Below, in pieces: positions 46,063 to 53,100 of a stretch of DNA of 64,000 bases (position 1 is the stretch's first letter; every line of letters begins with the position of its first letter). Where the stretch lies: NCBI GenBank assembly GCA_963695835.1, contig CAVOHR010000001.1, forward strand, positions 682,001-746,000. Direction: 5' to 3'. Made by a program: the position numbers and the translations under genes. The notes under the pieces were generated by a model. It did not search any database, was not told where the DNA came from, and saw nothing but the letters and a program-made list of their open reading frames with translations. Source of the stretch: VRUE01 sp963695835 (GTDB lineage: Bacteria > Actinomycetota > Thermoleophilia > Solirubrobacterales > 70-9).

Positions 46063-46136
46063 GCCCCTGTAGCTCAGTTGGTTAGAGCGGCGGCCTTTTA
46101 AGCCGCGCGGCCCGGGTTCGAATCCCGGCGGGGGCA
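46063..46136 (+). tRNA. tRNA-Lys(TTT)
   Basis: 74 nt: acceptor GCCCCTG/CGGGGGC plus A, D-arm GCTCAGTTGGTTAGAGC, anticodon stem GCGGC/GCCGC with loop CTTTTAA (anticodon TTT), T-loop TTCGAAT. CCA not encoded. It begins 21 bp after the thiG stop, and HipBA lies just beyond its 3' end. Confidence 0.95.
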
Positions 46137-46218
46137 TGAAACGCAAATGGCCCGCCGAAGCGGGCCGTCTGCGAACACGGACCCCACCATCACGTCCAAC
46201 CATCGTATCTGCGAGGCG

Positions 46219-47538
46219 TCAGCTATGTAGGAGCGGAACGTCGAGCCGGTGTGTGCGTCCGATGCGCTCGATGTCATGCTGCGCCACTCCCGCCTCCGCC
46301 GCGTGGGCCGGCCAGTTCGAGACGGCCTCCCGCACCTCCTCGAGGATCGCACCGGCCCGTCCTCGCTTCATCGAGGCGCTCGCGGCGCAGCGCTCGAAGT
46401 CTTCGGGCGTGAAGTCGTCGCGCTTGCCGTTGATCGTCATCTGGTGGCGGTTCGTCCATCGGCCGCTCGGCTGGTACGCATAGGTCATGTCGAAGGCGGG
46501 GGACAGCGACCAGCGTCCGGTCCGGTCCATCAGGAAGGCGATGTTCTTGACGTGGTCGTCCTGGTTGCGGGCGATCGCGTTGAAGGCCATCCGCCGGAAC
46601 TGCTGCTCGACGTCGCGCATCGGCAAGCCGAGCCGCCGGATCGTTATCAGGGCCTGCTCGTAGGAATGGGCGCCGGCCTGGTTGAAGTCGAGGTGGGCGA
46701 GTGCCGCCAGCGATTGCATATGCAGCTTGCTCCCGGTCGGCGGGCGATCGAAGCGCCGGGTCATGAAGTGCCGGCGGCCGTTCTCCTCCAGCAGCCTGCA
46801 TTCGGTCATCACGACCCCGGCCGCCTTCGCCATCAGCGAGTAGGCGTACTCGATCGCTCCATATCCCCGCGGGTCTTCGAGCTGCTCTTTGTCGCGATTG
46901 CCGCGGACGCCGTCGAACTTCAGCAGCCAGTGCTCGAAGCCGTCGCCGGGATCGACCTGGCCGGAGCGGACCTCCTCGGTGCTCGGGTTCCAGGCGATCA
47001 CCGCCTTGGCGCGCGCGCCGCCCGCGGAGGTGCCGACGCTGAGGATGTCCCTCAGCGCCTGCTCACGCTCGGGCTCCACAAAGGAGACGGCGAGCTGCCT
47101 GCGCTTGGTCAGCACTTCGGAGGCAAGCTCGACGAGCTCTCCAATCTCGAGCTCTCTGCCCGCCGAGAGCTCGGGGCCGAGCGCCGGGACGAACTCGAGC
47201 GCGCCCATCCCACGCCCGCCGATGTAGCAGAGGCGCTCGACCGCGTCGAAGCTGTCCGGGGCGCGCCCCTGAGATGCCAGCCAGGAGTCGATCAGCGCCT
47301 CGCCGTAGCGGTCGGGGAGGGAGTCTGCGAGCAATCCGGGGAGGCCTTTGAAGGCATCGCGCGCAAGCCCCGGAAACGTGTACGGGCCCTCGCGGAGGGG
47401 CATCGAGATCGGCGAGACCTCGATTCCGCTGTCGACGAAGGCGGGCTCGTACTCGAAGATCGCCGCGTCGCTCCCCTCGGCGAGGAAGACGGCGCCGATA
47501 CGCCGACCCCAGAGACGCACTTCCGCCGGTGGGCTCAT
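46219..47538 (-). CDS. hipA: HipA-family serine/threonine kinase toxin
   Basis: From ATG 47538 (GTG 47541 is adjacent), 439 residues. HipA phosphorylates glutamyl-tRNA synthetase or other targets and induces dormancy. Visible: N-subdomain (VRLWGRRIGAVFLAEGSDAA), GLPGLLADSLPDRYGEALID, the nucleotide loop SVGTSAGGARAKAVIAWNP, HWLLKFDG, catalytic IARNQDDHVKNIAFLMD (Asp and Asn), and the DFG-equivalent SPAFDMTYAY. All key residues are present. Start overlaps the hipB stop (TGATG). Confidence 0.93.
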   Translation of the reverse strand: MSPPAEVRLWGRRIGAVFLAEGSDAAIFEYEPAFVDSGIEVSPISMPLREGPYTFPGLARDAFKGLPGLLADSLPDRYGEALIDSWLASQGRAPDSFDAVERLCYIGGRGMGALEFVPALGPELSAGRELEIGELVELASEVLTKRRQLAVSFVEPEREQALRDILSVGTSAGGARAKAVIAWNPSTEEVRSGQVDPGDGFEHWLLKFDGVRGNRDKEQLEDPRGYGAIEYAYSLMAKAAGVVMTECRLLEENGRRHFMTRRFDRPPTGSKLHMQSLAALAHLDFNQAGAHSYEQALITIRRLGLPMRDVEQQFRRMAFNAIARNQDDHVKNIAFLMDRTGRWSLSPAFDMTYAYQPSGRWTNRHQMTINGKRDDFTPEDFERCAASASMKRGRAGAILEEVREAVSNWPAHAAEAGVAQHDIERIGRTHRLDVPLLHS

Positions 47539-47915
47539 CACCCGGCGTCGGCCCCGGGCGGATCGGCCCAGGTCCAGGTCCGTTCGCTCTCGCTCGGCCG
47601 GTCGCCACCTCGCCTGCGCCCGCTTGCCCTTTTGCGCCGCCGTCCACTCGTTTTCAGCCGCTCGATCGGGCTGGGAAGGGGCTCGGGCACGAGCCGATCG
47701 AGGTTGTCGAGCAGGCCGAGCGCGCGCAAGACCCGCACGAAGCTCGACATCTTCACCGGCTCGCCCGCCTCGAGGCGCTCGATCGTGCGCTTCGACAGCC
47801 CGGCTTCGACCGCCAGCCGGCGCTGGTCCATGTTGCGCTCCAGCCGCGCGCGCGCGAGCCGGTTCCCGAGCTCGGCGAGGACAACATCGTCGGTGTTCTC
47901 AGTTCTCAGCTTCAT
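47538..47915 (-). CDS. hipB: HipB-type XRE antitoxin/repressor
   Basis: A 125-residue protein: LAELGNRLARARLERNMDQR, RLAVEAGLSKRTIERLEAGE (helix-turn-helix), PVKMSSFVRVLRALGLLDNL, then a long basic, disordered tail (SGRRRKRASGRRRGGDRPSE) ending WADPPGADAG. It should repress the hipBA promoter in the AT-rich 47916-48086 stretch and bind HipA. The tail is longer than in E. coli HipB. Confidence 0.9.
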   Translation of the reverse strand: MKLRTENTDDVVLAELGNRLARARLERNMDQRRLAVEAGLSKRTIERLEAGEPVKMSSFVRVLRALGLLDNLDRLVPEPLPSPIERLKTSGRRRKRASGRRRGGDRPSESERTWTWADPPGADAG

Positions 47916-48002
47916 TAAATCGTCTTATCTGTAGAGTAAGAGCATTTCTAGGATGTAAATCGCCTTTTAGGCCGAGTTACATCGTAGCACTGTCAATCTA
48001 GA

Positions 48003-48034
48003 TTGCTCGCTAACTCACCTTAAGTGACGAGCAA
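48003..48034. terminator. Bulged hairpin between purH and hipB
   Basis: TTGCTCG (48003-48009) pairs with CGAGCAA (48028-48034), extended inward by TCAC/GTGA (48015-48018, 48024-48027), leaving a 5-nt bulge and a CTTAA loop. It lies 53 bp after the purH stop and also about 90 bp upstream of hipB. It may end purH transcription. The palindrome CGATTAAATCG follows at 48047-48057. Confidence 0.5.
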
Positions 48035-48086
48035 CCGGCAATTTGGCGATTAAATCGACAGATAAGGCGAATTAGTAGAGGGCGCC

Positions 48087-49703
48087 CTAGTGCCGGAAAT
48101 GGCGGTGCTTGGTGAAGACCATCGCCACGCCGGCGGCTTCGCAGGCCTCGATCACCTCGGCGTCGCGTTTGGAGCCGCCGGGCTCGATCACCGCGGTGGC
48201 GCCGGCCTCGATCGCCGCTTCGGGGCCGTCGGCGAAGGGGAAGAAGGCGTCCGAGGCGACGGCGGAGCCGGCGAGCAGGGCGTCCGCCTCCTCGCCGCGG
48301 GCGTCGCGGCACTTCCCGACCGCGAGGCGGACCGAGTCGACCCGGCTCATCTGGCCGGCGCCGATCCCCAGGGTCGCGCCGTCCCTGGCGATCACGATCG
48401 CGTTGGAGCGGACGTGGCGGACCACGGTCCAGGCGAACAGCATGTCGCGCCACTGCGCCTCGTCCGGCTCGGTCCTCGTCACCACCTCCATCAGCTGGCG
48501 CGGCTCGGGTTCGCCGTCGCGGTCCTGGATCAGCAGGCCGCCGCACACCCGCCTGACGTCGCGCTCGGCCGGGTCGGCCTGGCGCCGCTCCTCGTCGCAG
48601 AGGATGCGGATCGCCTCCTTCTGCTGCAGGATCTCCAGCGCCCCGTCCTCGAAGCCGGGCGCGATCAGCACCTCGACGAAGTTCCGGTGCAGCGCCTCGG
48701 CCAGCTCGACGCCGATCGGGCGGTTGATCGCGATCACGCTGCCGTAGGCGGAGACCGGATCGCAGGCGAGCGCCTTGCGGTAGGCGTCGAGCGCGTCCTC
48801 GCCGACCGCCACCCCGCAGGGGTTGTTGTGCTTGACGATCGTGCAGGCGGGGTGCTCGAAGTCGCCGTTCAGCCGCCGCGCCGAGTCGAGGTCGAGCACG
48901 TTGTTGAAGGAGAGCGCCTTGCCGTGCAGCTTCGCCACCCCGGCGAGGACGTGGCTGCGCAGCCCCGCTTCGGAGTAGAGCGCCGCCCGCTGGTGCGGGT
49001 TCTCGCCGTAGGAGAGGTCGAGCTCCTTCTCGTAGGTGACCGTGAGGTGCTCGGGGAAGTCCTCGTAGGAGGTCGAGAACCAGCGGCTGATCGCGGCGTC
49101 GTAGCGCGCCGTCTGGGCAAAGGCCTCGTTGGCGAGCCAGTGCCGGGTCGAGCCGGAGAGCTCGCCGCCCGACTCCTCCAGCTCGGCGCAGACCGCGTCG
49201 TAGGACTCGGGCTTGACGACGACCGCGACGCTCTCGTGGTTCTTGGCGGCGGCGCGGATCATCGTCGGCCCGCCGATGTCGATGTTCTCCACCGCGACCT
49301 CCGGGTCGACCTCGTGCCCGGCGACGGCCTGCTCGAACGGATAGAGGTTGACGCAGACCAGGTCGATCGGCTCGATCCCCTCCGCCTCCAGGACGGCCAT
49401 GTGCTCGGGGTCCGCACGCCGCGCCAGCAGCGCCGCGTGCAGCCGCGGGTGCAGCGTCTTCACCCGGCCGCCGAGGATCTCCTCCTGGCCGGTGAACTCC
49501 GAGACGTCGGTCACCTCCAGCCCCGCCTCGCGCAGCGCGCTCGCGGTGCCGCCGGTGGAGAGCAGCTCGACCCCGAGGCCGGCGAGCGTCTTGGCGAAGT
49601 CGGCGACGCCGGTCTTGTCGGAGACCGAGATCAGCGCCCGGCGCACCCGGATCGCCCCGTCGCTGACGGCTTCTGCTCGGGTGTCGGCTGGCGCCTCACT
49701 CAT
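48087..49703 (-). CDS. purH: Bifunctional AICAR transformylase/IMP cyclohydrolase
   Basis: From ATG 49703, 538 residues, catalysing the last two steps to IMP. Cyclohydrolase domain first: RALISVSDKTGVADFAKTLA, LLSTGGTASALREAG, GGRVKTLHPRLHAALL. Transformylase domain after about residue 200: LDLSYGENPHQRAALY, TIVKHNNPCGVAVGE (catalytic Lys-His), MLFAWTVVRHVRSNAIVIAR, and SDAFFPFADGPEAAIEAGAT, ending VMVFTKHRHFRH. Length normal. Overlaps purN by 8 nt and is the last gene of purN-purH. Confidence 0.96.
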   Translation of the reverse strand: MSEAPADTRAEAVSDGAIRVRRALISVSDKTGVADFAKTLAGLGVELLSTGGTASALREAGLEVTDVSEFTGQEEILGGRVKTLHPRLHAALLARRADPEHMAVLEAEGIEPIDLVCVNLYPFEQAVAGHEVDPEVAVENIDIGGPTMIRAAAKNHESVAVVVKPESYDAVCAELEESGGELSGSTRHWLANEAFAQTARYDAAISRWFSTSYEDFPEHLTVTYEKELDLSYGENPHQRAALYSEAGLRSHVLAGVAKLHGKALSFNNVLDLDSARRLNGDFEHPACTIVKHNNPCGVAVGEDALDAYRKALACDPVSAYGSVIAINRPIGVELAEALHRNFVEVLIAPGFEDGALEILQQKEAIRILCDEERRQADPAERDVRRVCGGLLIQDRDGEPEPRQLMEVVTRTEPDEAQWRDMLFAWTVVRHVRSNAIVIARDGATLGIGAGQMSRVDSVRLAVGKCRDARGEEADALLAGSAVASDAFFPFADGPEAAIEAGATAVIEPGGSKRDAEVIEACEAAGVAMVFTKHRHFRH

Positions 49704-50319
49704 CGGCAACGACGACGCGCTGGTCGTTCGCTTCGATCCTAACCCTGCCGGTCGCGATCATGCGGATCGCCTCCGGGTACAGCTCGTGCTCGACCGCGTG
49801 GATCGCCTCCTCGAGCCGCTCGCGGTCGCGGCCGGCCGGCACAGGGACCTCGCGCTGGAGGATCGGCGGACCGGTGTCGACCCCCTCGTCGATGAGGTGG
49901 ACGGTGACTCCGGTCACCTCGACCCCGGCATCCAGCGCCTGCCCGATCGCGTCGAGCCCGGGGAAGGAGGGCAGCAGCGCCGGGTGGATGTTGACGACGC
50001 GGTTGCGGAAGCGGGCGACGAAGGCGGGGGAGAGCAGCTGCATGTAGCCGGCGAGGACGACCAGGTCGGCGCCGCGCGACTCGATCCAGTCCGCCAGCGC
50101 CGCGTCGCGCGCCTCGCGGTCCTCGTAGTCGTCACGCGCGAAGACGCCGGTCTCGACCCGGGCGCCACGCGCCCGCTCGAGCGCCCGCGCGTCCGGCTTG
50201 TCGGAACCCACCCCGACCACCTCGATCCCCTCCCGCCCGTGCAGCGTGTCAAGGATCGCCTGCAGGTTCGTGCCGGACCCCGACGCCAGGACGACCAGAC
50301 GAAACGTGGCACTGCGCAT
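49696..50319 (-). CDS. purN: Phosphoribosylglycinamide formyltransferase
   Basis: From ATG 50319 (an extension to 50352 runs into the dispersed repeat), 207 residues. Folate-dependent GAR transformylase: FRLVVLASGSGTNLQAILDT (phosphate loop), LAGYMQLLSPAFVARFRNRV, NIHPALLPSFPGLDAIGQAL (catalytic Asn/His) and VTVHLIDEGVDTGPPILQRE (catalytic Asp). It lies 80 bp downstream of the purF stop, with the 63-bp repeat filling the gap. Confidence 0.95.
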   Translation of the reverse strand: MRSATFRLVVLASGSGTNLQAILDTLHGREGIEVVGVGSDKPDARALERARGARVETGVFARDDYEDREARDAALADWIESRGADLVVLAGYMQLLSPAFVARFRNRVVNIHPALLPSFPGLDAIGQALDAGVEVTGVTVHLIDEGVDTGPPILQREVPVPAGRDRERLEEAIHAVEHELYPEAIRMIATGRVRIEANDQRVVVADE

Positions 50320-50324
50320 CTCTA

Positions 50325-50387
50325 CGTCCTCGGTCGCTCGCGTGCAGAGCACGCCACGCTCCCTGCGTCCTTGATCTGCTTGGCCAC
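50325..50387 (-). repeat. 63-bp dispersed intergenic repeat, copy 2
   Basis: One mismatch to 35128-35190. Here it occupies the purF-purN gap, ending 6 bp before the purN start and beginning 12 bp after the purF stop, so it will be in the transcribed RNA. Confidence 0.85.
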
Positions 50388-50398
50388 GTTTCGTCTGG

Positions 50399-51832
50399 TC
50401 AAGGACTTGCGACGACCTCCAACGCGAATTTCCCGTTTGCCTCGTCGTGGTCGCCGAGCGGGTAGCGGCCGCTGAAGCAGGCGTCGCAGTGGTCCTCGGG
50501 GGGCGTGCCGATCGCCTCGTAGACGCCCTCCATCGAGAGGTAGGCGAGCGAGTCGGCGCCGAGCTCGTCGGCGATCTCCTCGACGGTGCGGCCGTGGGCG
50601 ATCATCTCCTCGCGGGTCGACATGTCGACCCCGTAGTGGCACGGGTGGCGGATCGGCGGCGCCGAGATCCGCAGGTGCACCTCGCTCGCCCCCGCCTCGC
50701 GCAGCATGCCGACGATCTGCCGGGTCGTGTTGCCGCGCACGATCGAGTCGTCGACGACGACGATCCGCTTGCCGGCGACGATCTCCGGCAGCGGGTTGAA
50801 CTTCAGCCGCAGGCCGTGCTTGCGCAGCTCCTGACCGGGCTGGATGAAGGTCCGCGCCACGTAGCGGTTCTTGATCAGGCCGTCGTCGCGGGGCAGTCCC
50901 GAGGCGCGGGCGAAGCCGGCCGCCGCCGGGTTGCCCGAGTCGGGCACCGAGATCACCAGGTCGGCCTCGACCGGCGCCTGGCGCCAGAGGATCTCGCCCA
51001 TCCGCCCGCGCACCTGCTGCAGCACCTTGCCCTCGAGCCGGCTGTCGGGACGGGAGAAGTAGATGTGCTCGAAGACGCAGTGCGCCGGCCGCCGCGCCCT
51101 GACCACCTGCCGCGTCTCGAGGCCGCGCTCGGTCAGCGCGACCATCTCGCCGGGATGCACCTCGCGCAGCAGCTCGGCGCCGATGATGTCGAACGCGCAG
51201 CTCTCCGAGGCGACGACGAAGCGGTCCTCGAGCTTGCCGAGCGAGAGCGGCCGCACCCCGTGCGGGTCGCGGAAGGCGACGATCGCGTGGTTGGTCATCG
51301 CCACGGTCGAGTAGGCGCCCTGGAGGCGCGGCATCACCTCGGCGACGACGTCCTCGACGATGCGGCCGTCGCTGGAGGAGAGCAGCGCCGCGATGATCTC
51401 CGAGTCGGAGCTGCCGCGGAAGGCGATCCCACACTCTTTCAGCTCGTTCCACAGCTCGACCGCGTTGGTCAGGTTGCCGTTGTGGGCCAGCGCCAGCTCG
51501 CGACCGTCGTCGCGCCAGACCGGCTGCGCGTTCTCCCAGGAGCCGCCGCCGGTGGTCGAGTAGCGGACGTGGCCGATCGCCATGTCACCCTCCAGCGCCC
51601 GCAGCTTCTCCTCGTCGAAGACCTGCGAGACGAGGCCGGAGTCGCGCATGGTGGTGATGTGGCCGCCCTCGCAGGTGGCGATCCCGGCCGACTCCTGGCC
51701 GCGGTGCTGCAGCGCGAAGAGCCCGAAGTAGGCGAGCCGGGCGACATCGTGGCCGGGTGCGAATACGCCGAAGACGCCGCATTCCTCGCGCGGCGCATCG
51801 CGATCTATCGGCTGCCCATGAGGCGGAGTCAA
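50399..51832 (-). CDS. purF: Amidophosphoribosyltransferase
   Basis: A 477-residue enzyme making phosphoribosylamine from PRPP and glutamine. A 17-residue propeptide precedes the N-terminal nucleophile (EECGVFGVFAPG); glutaminase domain includes LQHRGQESAGIATCEGGHIT and LALAHNGNLTNAVEL; PRPP loop RIVVVDDSIVRGNTTRQIV near residue 365. Cys residues in CVFEHIYFSRPDSRLEGKVL and in HPCHYGVDM and CDACFSG suggest the 4Fe-4S cluster type (as in Bacillus PurF). Confidence 0.96.
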   Translation of the reverse strand: MTPPHGQPIDRDAPREECGVFGVFAPGHDVARLAYFGLFALQHRGQESAGIATCEGGHITTMRDSGLVSQVFDEEKLRALEGDMAIGHVRYSTTGGGSWENAQPVWRDDGRELALAHNGNLTNAVELWNELKECGIAFRGSSDSEIIAALLSSSDGRIVEDVVAEVMPRLQGAYSTVAMTNHAIVAFRDPHGVRPLSLGKLEDRFVVASESCAFDIIGAELLREVHPGEMVALTERGLETRQVVRARRPAHCVFEHIYFSRPDSRLEGKVLQQVRGRMGEILWRQAPVEADLVISVPDSGNPAAAGFARASGLPRDDGLIKNRYVARTFIQPGQELRKHGLRLKFNPLPEIVAGKRIVVVDDSIVRGNTTRQIVGMLREAGASEVHLRISAPPIRHPCHYGVDMSTREEMIAHGRTVEEIADELGADSLAYLSMEGVYEAIGTPPEDHCDACFSGRYPLGDHDEANGKFALEVVASP

Positions 51833-52079
51833 AGCGCGCGCTTTCCTCGCGTTGAGAAGGACGTGACGCGCAGGCGGTCTGCCTACCCACGCAGGGTACC
51901 AGCGCCCGGGGACCCGCCTGCCGAGCGCGAGCAGGAGTCGAGGGCGCGGTGGGTGCGCAACGCACTCGTCCGCGGGGGACGCTTGCGCAGCTGCTTTCGC
52001 GGCGGCTGTCGCGACGGCCGACTGGCGCCTCGAGACGGCGACCCCGAGCAGTTCGGGTCGATGGCGCTACGGTGCCTCG

Positions 52080-52343
52080 ATCCGCAAGCGGGCGATCATC
52101 CACGGGCGCGTGCAGGGTGTCTTCTTCCGCGACACGACCCGGCGCGAGGCGGCCGCGCACGGTGCCGCCGGCTGGGTTCGCAATCGCCCCGACGGCACGG
52201 TCGAGGCGGTCTTCGAGGGGAGCTCAAAGGCAGTTGAGGCGATGCTCGCCTTCTGCCGGGAGGGACCGCGCGGCGCTACGGTCGACCGCATCGAGGTCTA
52301 CGAAGAGGACCCCGAGGGATTGACCTCGTTCGAGGTCCGCTGA
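52080..52343 (+). CDS. Acylphosphatase lacking a standard start codon
   Basis: The frame reads RKRAIIHGRVQGVFFRDTTR, REAAAHGAAGWVRNRPDGTV, EAVFEGSSKAVEAMLAFCRE and ends SFEVR: an acylphosphatase with the catalytic Arg in VFFR and Asn in WVRN. The first strand (AIIHGRVQG) requires translation to start before the only in-frame GTG (52110), but upstream to beyond 51900 there is no ATG, GTG or TTG in frame. An ATG at 52061 is one base out of frame. Either one base is missing near 52062-52080, an ATC (52080) is used, or the gene is inactive. It diverges from purF. Confidence 0.7.
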   Translation: MRKRAIIHGRVQGVFFRDTTRREAAAHGAAGWVRNRPDGTVEAVFEGSSKAVEAMLAFCREGPRGATVDRIEVYEEDPEGLTSFEVR

Positions 52344-52554
52344 CACCGATCCCCTGACCCGCCCTCATCCGGAAGTCAGCGCCTGGTAGTGCTCGGTGCC
52401 GGATGCGCGCTGCGCGTTGCCTGGTGCGGGGCTGACGGTGCATGCTCATCGCGCCGCCCCGGCGCAATCCGGTAGGGGTTCGATCCCTTGGAGTGCGGCC
52501 CTTTTGGCCGGGTCGCTGGCCCTGGCGCTCGCCCTTCGGGACTACCTGCTCGGG

Positions 52555-53025
52555 CTACTCGATCAGCGGCGTCGTCCAGTTGTGGGTTTGCAGTCGGGTG
52601 TCCAGCTCTCGCTGCTGCCGCGCCAGATCGTCGATCTGCGACTGAAGCTCGCTGACCGAGATCTGGCGCACCATGCGGATCTCCGAGCGGCTGTAGCGCA
52701 GGAGACCCTGCGAGCCGTCTTTGGTCGCCGCACGCACCGCCGATCGCAAGCCAGCCTGCCGGACCCCGAGCACGTCCCGCCGCGCGAGCGCCTCGGTCAC
52801 GGTCTGCCCGTCGGTGAGGCTGCTGTCGGCATTGGTGTGGTTGATCTGGGCGATCAGCCGCTGCAGCTCGTCGCAGACCGAGCCGAACTCGGCCAGCAGC
52901 TCCTCCGGGCTCTCGGGCGGCTCGTCGCCCTCCTGTACGAGCACGCTTCTCCGCAGTCGCTCCTGCAGCTGCTCGACTCGCTTCTGAAGATCCGAACGAC
53001 GTGTGAGTGCTTCTCCGACGATCAT
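52555..53025 (-). CDS. DIP1984 family protein
   Basis: A 156-residue helical protein of the DIP1984 family (septicolysin-like in some annotations): GEALTRRSDLQKRVEQLQER, LVQEGDEPPESPEELLAEFG, LQRLIAQINHTNADSSLTDG, TVTEALARRDVLGVRQAGLR and NWTTPLIE at the end. The family forms coiled-coil assemblies; its role is unknown. It is transcribed alone, downstream of purL on the same strand, after a 75-bp gap. The 52344-52554 stretch to its left contains no gene that I can support. Confidence 0.85.
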   Translation of the reverse strand: MIVGEALTRRSDLQKRVEQLQERLRRSVLVQEGDEPPESPEELLAEFGSVCDELQRLIAQINHTNADSSLTDGQTVTEALARRDVLGVRQAGLRSAVRAATKDGSQGLLRYSRSEIRMVRQISVSELQSQIDDLARQQRELDTRLQTHNWTTPLIE

Positions 53026-53100
53026 GCCGAAAGAGTTTAGCAGACAAAATCATTCGCAGACAAAACACGCTGCCACCGCGGCCCTGCGCCGCCACCTGCG

